64,000 nucleotides of DNA, taken from NCBI GenBank assembly GCA_001873625.1, contig MNZN01000008.1, positions 62,001-126,000 of the forward strand, read 5' to 3'. The notes under the pieces were generated by a model. It saw only the letters and a list, made by a program, of their open reading frames with translations, searched no databases and had not been told where the DNA came from. The position numbers and the translations under genes are program-made. The stretch is from Candidatus Saccharibacteria bacterium CG2_30_41_52. GTDB lineage: Bacteria; Patescibacteriota; Saccharimonadia; Saccharimonadales; Saccharimonadaceae. This document shows positions 17,834-26,272 of this stretch, in pieces. The number at the start of each line of letters is the position of its first letter. Position 1 is the first letter of the stretch.

Positions 17834-18866
17834 AAGATTGTAGTTGTTCGATTAGGTCGTCAATATCGCCATTCATAGCGCCTGGGATGTTGCTGCGTGA
17901 ATAACCGATACGGTGGTCAGTAATTCGGTCCTGAGGAAAGTTGTAAGTACGAATTTTTTCGCTACGGTCGCCCGAACCAATTAAACTGCGGCGTTCAGCT
18001 GTCAATTTTGCTTGTTCGGCGTCGAGTTTTTGTTGCAAAAGCCTGCTTCGCAAAACACCCATGGCTTTGAGCTTGTTTTTGAGTTGGGATTTTTCGTCTT
18101 GGTTGATAACAACCATGCCAGATGGAATGTGAGTAATACGAACGGCACTGTCGGTTGTATTGACCGACTGTCCGCCGTGACCGCCCGAACGATAAATATC
18201 GATACGCAAATCATTTGGGTTAATTTCAATATCAGTTTCTTCGGCTTCTGGCAAAACCGCAACTGTTACGGTGCTGGTGTGAATGCGGCCCTGAGATTCT
18301 GTAGTCGGGATGCGTTGGACTCGGTGGACGCCAGATTCAAACTTTAGTTTAGAATAGGGCGCATCACCTTTAATACTGAAAATAACTTCTTTGTATCCAC
18401 CTGTATCATTGGCGCTTTCACTCACTAATTCGGTGCGCAATGAGTTTGCTTCGCAATAACGTAAATACATTCGATATAACTCGGCTGCAAACAAACTGGC
18501 TTCGTCGCCACCAGCACCTGCGCGGATTTCGACGAAGATATTCTTTTCATCATTTGGATCTTTGGGTGCTAACATGGTGAACAAATCGTCTTCGAGTTTT
18601 TGTAATTTTTCTTTTATATCTTCAACTTCTTGCTTGGCCATTTCGGCTAATTCGCCAGTACCATCTGTTAAAATTCTAGCTTCAACTAATTGGGTTTCGA
18701 GTTTTTGGCGTAAAGTAGCCTTTTCAATAAGGGTATCCAGTTCAACTAGTCTTTTATTTTTTGCAGAAAAATTAGGGTTGGTATAGGCAGATGGGATAGA
18801 TAAAAATGAAGTGAGCTCGGTTTTTTCGAGTAGTAGTTCATCAATATTCAGTGATATTTTAGCCAT
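17796..18866 (-). CDS. prfA: Peptide chain release factor 1
   Basis: Terminates translation at UAA and UAG. It is 356 aa with the GGQ loop ([15 protein letters not shown]) and the tripeptide region [16 protein letters not shown], which fits the RF1 PxT class rather than SPF of RF2. Coiled N-terminal domain as expected. The order on the minus strand is rpmE2, terminator, prfA, prmC. RF2 is encoded separately in the window, so both release factors are retained. Confidence 0.97.
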   Translation of the reverse strand: MAKISLNIDELLLEKTELTSFLSIPSAYTNPNFSAKNKRLVELDTLIEKATLRQKLETQLVEARILTDGTGELAEMAKQEVEDIKEKLQKLEDDLFTMLAPKDPNDEKNIFVEIRAGAGGDEASLFAAELYRMYLRYCEANSLRTELVSESANDTGGYKEVIFSIKGDAPYSKLKFESGVHRVQRIPTTESQGRIHTSTVTVAVLPEAEETDIEINPNDLRIDIYRSGGHGGQSVNTTDSAVRITHIPSGMVVINQDEKSQLKNKLKAMGVLRSRLLQQKLDAEQAKLTAERRSLIGSGDRSEKIRTYNFPQDRITDHRIGYSRSNIPGAMNGDIDDLIEQLQSYERELSAANASV

Positions 18867-18899
18867 AGTTTTTAATCTTTCTTTTACTATTGTAACAAA

Positions 18900-18931
18900 A
18901 AAAGAGACTACCGGTATGATAGTCTCTTTTA
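18900..18931 (-). terminator. Intrinsic terminator between rpmE2 and prfA
   Basis: Read on the minus strand, AAAGAGACTA / TAGTCTCTTT form a 10-bp stem with a 9-nt loop and a TTTT tail. It ends the rpmE2 transcript; the mirrored T-run suggests it works both ways. Confidence 0.9.
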
Positions 18932-18940
18932 AAAATTACG

Positions 18941-19261
18941 CTACTTGTCAGTTTTGGTCGCTTTGCGAACGCTAGCTTTTTTAGCTTTTGAAGCCAAAGC
19001 TACTTTGCGAGCTTCAGCAGCAGCAAATTTAGCTTTGTAACGGTCAACGCGGCCTTCGGTGTCGATGATTTTTTCTTCACCAGTAAAGAATGGGTGAGAT
19101 GCAGACGAAATGTGCATCTTGATTAGAGGGTATTCGTTGCCGTCTTCCCACTTAATAGTTTCGGTAGTTTGCGCAGTTGACTGTGTCAAAAATGCAAACC
19201 CAGCCACCTCGTCGCTAAATACGACAGGGCGATAATCGGTTGGGTGTAATTTAGTTTTCAT
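18941..19261 (-). CDS. rpmE2: 50S ribosomal protein L31, type B (zinc-free)
   Basis: 106 aa. The core MKTKLHPTDYRPVVFSDE, WEDGNEYPLIKMHISSASHPFFTG and DTEGRVDRY match type B L31, which lacks the CxxC zinc site of type A. A basic K/A-rich tail extends beyond the usual length. In many bacteria type B is a zinc-starvation paralogue, but here it is the only L31 visible. It is the first gene of a minus-strand group with prfA and prmC. Confidence 0.95.
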   Translation of the reverse strand: MKTKLHPTDYRPVVFSDEVAGFAFLTQSTAQTTETIKWEDGNEYPLIKMHISSASHPFFTGEEKIIDTEGRVDRYKAKFAAAEARKVALASKAKKASVRKATKTDK

Positions 19262-19372
19262 ATTGGACTATTGTATCTGTTTTTTTGTGAATTGTCAAAG
19301 GTTAAAGTTGTTGATTTTCTATAACCCCCTCCTCCTCGCCACAAATAAATAACAACCAATCGACTGTCGCGT

Positions 19373-19540
19373 TAAAAAATAATTAGTTCTATTCTTTGTT
19401 GTCTGCGGTTCGCTGGATGGCGAAGACCCACAAGGAGATCGCCCTCACGCCAATTATATCAACCAGGGTCGGACCCTGGTTGATGTAATTGGGTTCAGTT
19501 AGTCCTCGCCAATCAAGGAATAAAACTAACTATTTTTATG
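19373..19540. other. Long imperfect hairpin A (about 168 nt)
   Basis: Outer arms AAAAATAATTAGTTCTATTC and the reverse complement AAAAATAGTTAGTTTTATTC differ only by transitions that keep G-U pairing. A middle stem GATGGCGAAGAC pairs with GTCCTCGCCAATC, and the core is a 21-bp nearly perfect stem, CCAATTATATCAACCAGGGT pairing with ACCCTGGTTGATGTAATTGG. There is no T-run, so it is not a simple terminator. Strand of any transcript is unknown. Confidence 0.75.
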
Positions 19541-19629
19541 GTCATCCAATAGGTTATTTTATTATTTGTGTCGAGTGGGAGGCTAGCGACTTGTTAAAAA
19601 TTATAGATTTTAAGATAAGGGAGGGTACG

Positions 19630-19748
19630 CCAGGTGCCACTACTTTATTCCCAACAGACTGTGGCCGGTAGGCCAGCCGAACGCCACGTGCTGACGAAGT
19701 CACACGTAGAGTGTTCTGTTGGAATAAATGTAGTGGCAACTGGCGGGC
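19630..19748. other. Long imperfect hairpin B (about 119 nt)
   Basis: GCCAGGTGCCACTACTTTAT on one side pairs with ATAAATGTAGTGGCAACTGG on the other, continuing through TTCCCAACAGA / TCTGTTGGAA. The interior can fold into smaller stems (GTGGC...GCCAC, CGTG...CACG). It ends about 15 nt upstream of the rpsB -35 box. Confidence 0.75.
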
Positions 19749-19762
19749 AAACATAAAGACTC

Positions 19763-19791
19763 TTGAGTTTTGTATTCGAAGGTGTTACAAT
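19763..19791 (+). promoter_or_regulatory. Promoter of the rpsB-tsf operon
   Basis: TTGAGT, a 17-nt spacer and TACAAT form a good sigma-70-type promoter. The predicted leader of about 80 nt contains GGGCGCATAGG and then the rpsB ribosome site. Confidence 0.8.
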
Positions 19792-19880
19792 GGTCGAGTA
19801 AACAATTTTAATGAAGCAGCTTATGCGTAACTCCTGGTAATCAATCGGGCGCATAGGTGAAGAAAAAGGAGTTCATAATT

Positions 19881-20615
19881 ATGGCAGTAGCCGTAGATAT
19901 TAAGGCTTTGCTTGAAGCTGGTGTTCACTTTGGACACAAAACAAGTAGCTGGCACCCTAAAATGGCGCCTTACATTCACTCTAAACGCCAAGACAGTCAC
20001 ATTATTGACCTAGTCAAAACTGTTGAAGGTTTAGAAATTGCATTGCCATTTTTGACACGAGTTGTGGCAAATGGCAAAAAAGTTCTATTTGTTGGAACAA
20101 AAAAACACACCAAAGACATTGTTCGTGCAACTGCCGAAGCAATTGGTCAACCATTCGTTACTGAACGCTGGTTAGGTGGAACATTAACAAACGTTTCAAC
20201 TGTCACTCAACAAATCAAGAAACTAAAAGATCTTGAAAAACGAATGGAATCTGGTGATTTGGAAAAACGTTATTCTAAACTAGAAGTCCAACGCTACCAA
20301 GAAGAAATTGACGACCTAAACATTAAATACGGCGGCGTCAAAGATTTAAATGGTAAACCAGGTGCATTATTTGTAATCGATGTAATCGGTGATATGAATG
20401 CCATCAAAGAAGCCAACACATTGGGAATCCCAGTTGTTGCTATTGTTGATACAAACGCAAACCCAACACTAGTTGATTATGTAATTCCCGGTAATGATGA
20501 TGCTATCAAAGGCGTTCAATTATTGCTAGATTACGTACGTGCAGCAATTGCTGAAGGTGCAACTTCAACTAAGACAGTCGAAAAGGCTGAAAAAACTGAT
20601 TCAAAGGAGAAATAA
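19881..20615 (+). CDS. rpsB: 30S ribosomal protein S2
   Basis: 244 aa. Starts MAVAVDIKALLEAGVHFGHK, the typical S2 opening, which together with AAAAAGGAG about 9 nt upstream fixes the start at 19881 rather than the GTG in the track. Core motifs KMAPYIHSKRQDSHIID, VLFVGTKKHTKD, ERWLGGTLTN and the DTNANP segment are present, with a short charged tail. First gene of the conserved rpsB-tsf operon. Confidence 0.98.
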   Translation: MAVAVDIKALLEAGVHFGHKTSSWHPKMAPYIHSKRQDSHIIDLVKTVEGLEIALPFLTRVVANGKKVLFVGTKKHTKDIVRATAEAIGQPFVTERWLGGTLTNVSTVTQQIKKLKDLEKRMESGDLEKRYSKLEVQRYQEEIDDLNIKYGGVKDLNGKPGALFVIDVIGDMNAIKEANTLGIPVVAIVDTNANPTLVDYVIPGNDDAIKGVQLLLDYVRAAIAEGATSTKTVEKAEKTDSKEK

Positions 20616-20618
20616 GGG

Positions 20619-21218
20619 ATGGGCGTATCAATTGAAGATATCAAAAAACTAAAAGAGCTATCAGGCATTGGTTTGACTGATGCTAAAGTCGCCTTGGTTG
20701 AAGCCAACGGTGATTTTGACAAAGCGCTTGAAGTTCTTCGCAAAAAAGGCGTAACTAAAGCCGAGAAAAAAGGCGATCGTGAGGCTCGTCAGGGTTTGAT
20801 TGATAGCTATGTTCATGGCGGACGTATTGGCGTTATTGTCGAAGTAAACTGCGAAACAGATTTCGTGGCGCGTACAGATGGTTTTAAATCATTCGCGCAT
20901 GAAATAGCATTGCAAGTTGCGTCTATGTCGCCAATTTATGTTAGTGAATCTGATATTCCTGCGGCTGAACTTGATCGAGTGCGTACAGAAGCTAAAGAGC
21001 GCATTGTTGCTGAAGGCAAAAAACCGGCTGAAATGATCGATAAGATTGTTAATGGTCAGGTTAAAAAGCACTTTGCAGAAAAAGTTTTGATGTCACAAGA
21101 ATATATAAAAAATGATAAGCAAACTGTTGAGGATTTTGTCAAAGAAAATATCGCAAAAACTGGTGAGAATTTAGTTATTCGTCAGTTTAAGCGTATCGAA
21201 CTTGGCGTAAACGAATAG
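20619..21218 (+). CDS. tsf: Elongation factor Ts
   Basis: Nucleotide exchange factor for EF-Tu. 199 aa, the short form of EF-Ts with one core subdomain, as in thermophiles and many reduced genomes. The N-terminal UBA-like part (IKKLKELSGIGLTDAKVAL) and the exchange motif CETDFVARTDGF are intact. It starts 3 nt after the rpsB stop behind AAAGGAG and is followed by a terminator. Confidence 0.97.
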   Translation: MGVSIEDIKKLKELSGIGLTDAKVALVEANGDFDKALEVLRKKGVTKAEKKGDREARQGLIDSYVHGGRIGVIVEVNCETDFVARTDGFKSFAHEIALQVASMSPIYVSESDIPAAELDRVRTEAKERIVAEGKKPAEMIDKIVNGQVKKHFAEKVLMSQEYIKNDKQTVEDFVKENIAKTGENLVIRQFKRIELGVNE

Positions 21219-21236
21219 GTTCACTAGATTAAAATC

Positions 21237-21269
21237 AAAAAATCACGTAGAGATAACGTGGTTTTTTTG
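21237..21269 (+). terminator. Intrinsic terminator of rpsB-tsf
   Basis: AAAAATCACGT / ACGTGGTTTTTTT stem with a 7-nt loop, one G-T wobble, and a T-run. It lies just before the frr -10 box. Confidence 0.88.
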
Positions 21270-21285
21270 ATACAATAGGTACATT

Positions 21286-21840
21286 ATGTTTGACACAAAA
21301 CCATACGAAGACAAGTTTGAATCAGCAGTCATGCACTTTAGTGAAGAACTTAAAAAGGTTCGTACCGGTCGAGCTCACCCTGGACAATTAGAGGGAATAA
21401 AAGTAGAAGTTTACGGTACATTGGTGCCAATTAACCAAGCTGCAAATATTACGGCTCCAGAGGCCCAAATGTTGCAGGTGACTCCATTCGATCCAGGTAA
21501 TATTACAGCGATTAGTGCTGCAATTCGTAACGATCAAAGTCTGGGATTCAATCCAAGCGACGATGGTCGCGTAATTCGTGTTCCTGTACCAGCATTGACT
21601 GAAGAGCGACGCAAATTGTTAGTCAAACAGGCTAGTGAAAAAGTTGAAGAGACTCGAATTGCACTACGCAATATTCGCCAAGATGCGTTAAAAGATGCCA
21701 AACGCAAAAAAGAGAACAAAGAGTTGTCCGAAGATGATGTAAAGCGTGTCGAAAAGTTAATTGATGGGATTATGACTAATTTGAACGCCAAGATTGATGA
21801 AACATTTAGAATTAAAGAGAAAGATGTTTTGACGATTTAA
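21286..21840 (+). CDS. frr: Ribosome recycling factor
   Basis: Splits post-termination ribosomes with EF-G. 184 aa, normal length; contains KVRTGRAHP, the conserved VPALTEERRKLLVK and the C-terminal helix. TACAAT ends 9 nt before the ATG without a ribosome site, so the transcript is probably leaderless. It opens the cluster frr-uppS-rseP-CPBP-proS; its stop overlaps the uppS start (TAATG). Confidence 0.97.
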   Translation: MFDTKPYEDKFESAVMHFSEELKKVRTGRAHPGQLEGIKVEVYGTLVPINQAANITAPEAQMLQVTPFDPGNITAISAAIRNDQSLGFNPSDDGRVIRVPVPALTEERRKLLVKQASEKVEETRIALRNIRQDALKDAKRKKENKELSEDDVKRVEKLIDGIMTNLNAKIDETFRIKEKDVLTI

Positions 21841-22532
21841 TGTCTGACCTTATTATTCCTAAACACATTGGTTTTATCGTTGACGGGAATCGCCGTTGGG
21901 CTAAACAACACGGCTTGCCAACTTATGAAGGTCACCTGGCTGGATATAATACAGTCCAAGAGATTGTAACGGCAACTTTTGAAGCGGGTGTCGAATTTGT
22001 TACTTGCTATATATTTAGTACTGAAAACTGGAAACGCAGTGAAGACGAAGTTAGCAAATTAATGGGTTTGATATTGCGATTATTAACCTCAGATTTGCCG
22101 ATTTTTGAAAAGAATAACATTCGTTTGCGTGTAATTGGTTCTCGCGATAAAGTAAGTGACAAGATATTGGCTGCAATTGATAATGCCGAATCGGTCACTG
22201 CACATAACAACGCTGGAACATTGGCTATTTGTTTCAATTATGGCGGTCAACTTGAAATAGTTGATGCGGTTAAAAAAATTATTCAGTCTGGGGTATCAGC
22301 CGGCGATGTTACAAGGGAACTAATATCTCGAAACATATATGCGCCCGAGATACCATCAGTTGATATAGTTGTTCGAACTAGCGGTGAGCAGCGATTATCT
22401 AATTTTATGTTATGGCGAGCGGCCTATAGTGAGATGTTGTTCATTCCCAAGATGTGGCCAGATATGAGCAGTGACGATGTGACCGAAATAATAGAAGAAT
22501 TTAGTAATCGATCAAGGCGTTTTGGGAGCTAA
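21840..22532 (+). CDS. uppS: Undecaprenyl (polyprenyl) diphosphate synthase
   Basis: Makes the C55-type lipid carrier for cell-wall precursors from FPP and IPP. 230 aa. HIGFIVDGNRRWAKQHG carries the catalytic aspartate (about D15), followed by YIFSTENWKRS and the C-terminal RTSGEQRLSNFMLW...E box. Coupled to frr by TAATG and directly followed by rseP. The dxr and cdsA genes often found here in other bacteria are missing from the cluster. Confidence 0.96.
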   Translation: MSDLIIPKHIGFIVDGNRRWAKQHGLPTYEGHLAGYNTVQEIVTATFEAGVEFVTCYIFSTENWKRSEDEVSKLMGLILRLLTSDLPIFEKNNIRLRVIGSRDKVSDKILAAIDNAESVTAHNNAGTLAICFNYGGQLEIVDAVKKIIQSGVSAGDVTRELISRNIYAPEIPSVDIVVRTSGEQRLSNFMLWRAAYSEMLFIPKMWPDMSSDDVTEIIEEFSNRSRRFGS

Positions 22533-23672
22533 ATGGAGTTATTATTTGGAGTTATTACCGGGTTAATAATATTGGTATTTTTGGTTGTAGCTCATGAATT
22601 AGGACATGCGATTGTGGCTATTCGTAATGGGGTGGTCGTGGAAGAATTCGGTATTGGCTTTCCACCTTTGGTTTGGAAAAAGAAGCTAAAAAACAAAATA
22701 TTATTCACTGTTAACTGGTTGCCATTGGGTGGTTACGTAAAATTACAGGGCGAAAATGATGCGGCTGATAAAAAAGGTGATTACGGCGCAGTTTCATTTT
22801 TTAAAAAAACCAAGATATTGCTAGCTGGAGTTTTGATGAACTGGCTAATAGCGGCAATATTGTTGACTGGACTAGCTTTGACGGGATTACCAAAAGTGTT
22901 ACCAGATCAAGTTATGGTATCGAACGATACGACAGTAATTAGTAGCCCGGTAGAAGTTGCTAGTCTGACAAAGGATTTTCCGGCCGAGAAAGCTGGCTTA
23001 CGAGTAGGTGATAAGATATTAAAATTCAATGGACAGGACGTGTCATCGGCCTATGAACTAATTCAACTTGCTAAACAAAATTTAGGTAAAACTGTCACAG
23101 TCATCTACAGTAGCGGTGGCATTGAAAAAACAGTAAAAATCACACTAGGGCAGTCTTCTGCCGGCGGTATTTTGGGCGCAGGTTTGGGGCAAAGGGATGT
23201 GATGAAGTCAACTTGGTCAGCGCCAATCGTCGGTGTTGCTACGGCTGCGCAATTTACTGTCGTGACTATTCAAGGGGTTGGTAATTTAATAGGTAACTTG
23301 GTCAGCGGATTAGTTCTACAGCTTAGCTCTAACCCCGATACACGCAATCAGGCATCTGAGGACTTGAAAACAGTTAATGATAGCGTAGCGGGGCCAATTG
23401 GAATCCTAGGGACTATATTTCCGGCTGCTCAGCAAGCTGGCTTTAATCAACTAGTATTTTTGACGGCTATTATCTCGCTATCACTTGCGGTTATGAATAT
23501 TTTGCCAATACCAGCGCTTGACGGCGGTAGGTGGTTCACTATGGTTATATTTAGATTATTGAAAAAGGATTTAAACAAAGAACGCGAAGAAAAAATCCAG
23601 GCGATCGGTTTTTCTATACTTATGGGATTAACTGTTTTGGTAACAATTACAGATGTTGCAAAATTATTCTAA
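22533..23672 (+). CDS. rseP: Site-2 intramembrane metalloprotease RseP
   Basis: Cuts transmembrane substrates within the membrane. 379 aa. The zinc site HELGH lies in the first helix (residues 21-25), a PDZ domain sits at about 125-205 (FPAEKAGLRVGDKILKFNG), and the second catalytic motif NILPIPALDGGRW is near the C-terminus. A loop after about residue 250 is specific to this protein. It abuts uppS and overlaps the next gene by 20 nt. Confidence 0.95.
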   Translation: MELLFGVITGLIILVFLVVAHELGHAIVAIRNGVVVEEFGIGFPPLVWKKKLKNKILFTVNWLPLGGYVKLQGENDAADKKGDYGAVSFFKKTKILLAGVLMNWLIAAILLTGLALTGLPKVLPDQVMVSNDTTVISSPVEVASLTKDFPAEKAGLRVGDKILKFNGQDVSSAYELIQLAKQNLGKTVTVIYSSGGIEKTVKITLGQSSAGGILGAGLGQRDVMKSTWSAPIVGVATAAQFTVVTIQGVGNLIGNLVSGLVLQLSSNPDTRNQASEDLKTVNDSVAGPIGILGTIFPAAQQAGFNQLVFLTAIISLSLAVMNILPIPALDGGRWFTMVIFRLLKKDLNKEREEKIQAIGFSILMGLTVLVTITDVAKLF

Positions 23673-24402
23673 ATTGATAAAAGCTGCAACGGTATTAATA
23701 CTACCGATATGGGTTTTGATTGGATTCTATTCAGCCCAGGCGGTTGCTGTGAACGTGGTAGCGCTGATGTTAGCCTTAAAAAGGCCGCTAGATTCTTATG
23801 ATTCGGCTGTCGTTAATTCTTCGGTAGCGGCTTTTGTGTACGTTGCGACTTTGTTGATAGTAATCGGTATACCGTATTTGTTGAACAGAAAACGCACAAG
23901 TTTGGCTGACGTTGGCCTAAATAGGCTACCTACCTGGACTGATATATTTTTGACACCAGCGGCCTTGGTGACGTACTTTATACTGTCAGCGATTCTTATA
24001 ATGTTGGCGACTAATGTTTTGCCAGGTTTTAACGTAAATCAGGTTCAAGATACAGGCTTTGATCAATTAAGTGCTAGGTATGAATATATTTTGGCGTTCA
24101 TGACACTAGTAGTTATCGCACCTATAGCTGAAGAGGTGCTATTCCGCGGTTATCTGTATGGTAAATTAAAGAAATTCGTACCAGTGTGGGCTGCGATAGT
24201 CGTCACTAGCGTATTATTTGGTTTTATACACGGTGCTTGGAATTTGGCAGTCGATACTTTTGCGCTAAGCGTAGTCCTTTGTTTATTACGAGAATCTACT
24301 GGTAGTATCTGGTCGTCAATTTTGTTACATATGGCTAAAAACGGCATTGCTTTTTATATACTCTTTATTAATCCTTCGTTATTATCTATACTAGTCAAAT
24401 AG
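23653..24402 (+). CDS. CPBP-family intramembrane protease (Abi/CAAX-like)
   Basis: 249 aa with about seven transmembrane helices. The three family motifs are present: EEVLFRGYLYG (Glu 160-161 and Arg), FGFIHGAWN (His about 193) and a later helix pair (SSILLHMAKNG) that normally supplies the last His. Members process prenylated proteins, bacteriocins or membrane substrates; the target here is unknown. Overlaps rseP, so two intramembrane proteases are co-expressed. Confidence 0.88.
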   Translation: MLQNYSKLIKAATVLILPIWVLIGFYSAQAVAVNVVALMLALKRPLDSYDSAVVNSSVAAFVYVATLLIVIGIPYLLNRKRTSLADVGLNRLPTWTDIFLTPAALVTYFILSAILIMLATNVLPGFNVNQVQDTGFDQLSARYEYILAFMTLVVIAPIAEEVLFRGYLYGKLKKFVPVWAAIVVTSVLFGFIHGAWNLAVDTFALSVVLCLLRESTGSIWSSILLHMAKNGIAFYILFINPSLLSILVK

Positions 24403-24403
24403 T

Positions 24404-25651
24404 ATGCGTGTATCTAAACTTTTTACCAAAACCAGCAAAACCGCTCCAGCCGATGAAGTCGCTAAAAATGCACAACTTTTAATTAAAGCTGGGTTTATTC
24501 ATAAAGAAATGGCCGGCGTATATGCATATATGCCACTTGGACTGCGCGTTTTGGAAAATATTAAAAAAATTGTTCGTGAAGAAATGAATAACGTTGGCGG
24601 ACAAGAAATTATGATGACAACTTTGCAACCCAAGGATATTTGGGAGAAAACCGATCGTTGGGACGATGCCAAAGTTGATAATTGGTTCAAGACTAAATTA
24701 GTGAACGGTACGGAATTAGGTGTTGGTTTGACTCACGAAGAGCCAATTGTCGATGCCGTCAGTAATTATTTGAATTCATACAAAGATATGCCATTTGCTG
24801 TATATCAAATTCAAAACAAATTTCGCAACGAATTGCGCGCTAAAAGCGGACTCTTGCGAGGCCGTGAATTTTTGATGAAAGATATGTACACGTTTTGCCG
24901 CGATCAGCAGCAACATGAGCAAGAATACGAAAAAATTGTTGCGGCGTATTACAAAGTATACGATCGGTTAGGATTGGGTAGTATTACTTATCGAACTTAT
25001 GCTGACGGCGGTATATTTACACCTCGATTTAGTGATGAATTCCAGACGATTAGCGAAGTTGGCGAGGACACGATTTATGTCGACGAAGCCAAACGGGTTG
25101 CTATTAACGAAGAGATATTTACAGATGAGAATATCGCAAAATTAGGCCTAAAGCGCGAAGAATTGGTTCAGAAAAAGGGCATAGAGGTCGGCAATACGTT
25201 TCACCTTGAGACAAAATATACTGATGCGTTAGATTTGTACTATTATGACGAAAAAGGCGACAGGCAATCGATTGTGATGGGTTGTTATGGAATCGGAGTC
25301 AGCCGCATTATGGGTGTAATTGCCGAACTATTTGCTGATGACAAGGGATTGGTATGGCCAGAAAATATTGCACCATTCAGAGTTTATTTAGTAGGCATCG
25401 GTGGTGAAGCTGCTATCAAACAAGCCAATGATATATATGAAGAGTTAAAGTCGAACGGTATCGAAGTGATATACGACGACCGCGACGTTCGTCCAGGCCA
25501 AAAATTCGCCGATAGTGAACTTATTGGTATACCTTATCGAGTCACAGTTAGCGACCGATTAATGGCGGATAATACTTACGAATTAGTTGAACGTAAAAGC
25601 GGCGAAAAAACCATATTGACACATGACCAGCTGCTTGCTAAACTAAACTGA
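24404..25651 (+). CDS. proS: Prolyl-tRNA synthetase lacking the editing insertion
   Basis: 415 aa against about 570 aa for the E. coli type. Class II motifs are intact (FRNELRAKSGLLRGREFLMKD as motif 2, MGCYGIGVSRIMG as motif 3) and the anticodon domain follows (DDRDVRPGQKFADSELIG). Only about 70 residues separate motifs 2 and 3, so the INS editing domain that clears Ala-tRNA-Pro is absent, as in mitochondrial and some alphaproteobacterial enzymes. No separate trans-editing gene was seen in the window. Confidence 0.95.
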   Translation: MRVSKLFTKTSKTAPADEVAKNAQLLIKAGFIHKEMAGVYAYMPLGLRVLENIKKIVREEMNNVGGQEIMMTTLQPKDIWEKTDRWDDAKVDNWFKTKLVNGTELGVGLTHEEPIVDAVSNYLNSYKDMPFAVYQIQNKFRNELRAKSGLLRGREFLMKDMYTFCRDQQQHEQEYEKIVAAYYKVYDRLGLGSITYRTYADGGIFTPRFSDEFQTISEVGEDTIYVDEAKRVAINEEIFTDENIAKLGLKREELVQKKGIEVGNTFHLETKYTDALDLYYYDEKGDRQSIVMGCYGIGVSRIMGVIAELFADDKGLVWPENIAPFRVYLVGIGGEAAIKQANDIYEELKSNGIEVIYDDRDVRPGQKFADSELIGIPYRVTVSDRLMADNTYELVERKSGEKTILTHDQLLAKLN

Positions 25652-25700
25652 CTATAAAAATCTTTATAGAATTCTGCGATATACGTAGACAGAGTGTGTG

Positions 25701-25722
25701 GTGCTGTAGGAAGCACTTTTTC
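25701..25722 (+). terminator. Terminator-like hairpin between proS and greA
   Basis: GTGCT-GTAGGA-AGCAC followed by TTTTTCT. It ends 23 nt before the greA start, so it either ends the proS transcript or attenuates greA. Confidence 0.7.
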
Positions 25723-25744
25723 TAATGGATAAGGATAAATAAGA

Positions 25745-26200
25745 ATGAAGAAATTATATCAAATCACCACTGAAGGACGCCAGGAACTTGAAGCAGAACT
25801 CAAGGCATTTATTAGTCGCCGCGGCGAAGTAACTATCAAGATTGCCGAAGCACGTGATTTCGGAGATCTTAGCGAAAATGCTGAATATGATGTTGCTCGT
25901 GAAGAGCAGGGTTTAGTCGAGACACGTATTGCCGAAATTGAAGATATTTTGCAAAATGCCGAGATTATTAAAAATGGCAACAAATCAAAAGTCGCTTTGG
26001 GCAGCAAAGTAGAGCTAAAATTAGGCAAAATACAGATTGTTTATTCAATTGTTGGTCCAGTTGAAGCAAACCCTATGGAAGGCCGAATTAGCAACGAATC
26101 ACCAATCGGTGTTGCGTTATTTGGCAAAAAAGTTGGCGACATGGCTACAATTGTTACTCCAAAAGGTGAAGTAACTTACGAAATCGCAAGTATTAACTAA
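25745..26200 (+). CDS. greA: Transcription elongation factor GreA
   Basis: Rescues backtracked RNA polymerase by stimulating transcript cleavage. 151 aa. The coiled coil has the acidic tip ARDFGDLSENAEYDVAREEQ, and the C-terminal globular domain (SNESPIGVALFGKKVGD) is complete. The ribosome site is weak (AAGGATAAATAAG). A terminator-like hairpin lies in its leader. Confidence 0.96.
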   Translation: MKKLYQITTEGRQELEAELKAFISRRGEVTIKIAEARDFGDLSENAEYDVAREEQGLVETRIAEIEDILQNAEIIKNGNKSKVALGSKVELKLGKIQIVYSIVGPVEANPMEGRISNESPIGVALFGKKVGDMATIVTPKGEVTYEIASIN

Positions 26201-26232
26201 ATCCCATTTCCTAATCCATACACGCATAGCAT

Positions 26233-26262
26233 AACCACCCGAGAGGGTGGTTGTGTTATAAT
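26233..26262 (+). promoter_or_regulatory. greA hairpin merged with the lysS -10 box
   Basis: AACCACCC-GAGA-GGGTGGTT is a perfect 8-bp stem but is followed by GTGTTATAAT instead of a T-run. The TATAAT ends 10 nt before the lysS ATG, predicting a leaderless lysS mRNA whose promoter overlaps the upstream stem-loop. Confidence 0.65.
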
Positions 26263-26272
26263 TAACACCATT

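Larger units (their letters stand above)
19262..19880. other. 619-bp stretch without a protein gene
   Basis: Lies between divergent rpmE2 and rpsB. It holds two long imperfect hairpins (listed separately) and the rpsB promoter. The short ORFs in the track here have no ribosome site, resemble nothing, and fall on the arms of the hairpins. No match to tmRNA, RNase P, 6S or SRP RNA motifs was recognised. Confidence 0.7.
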
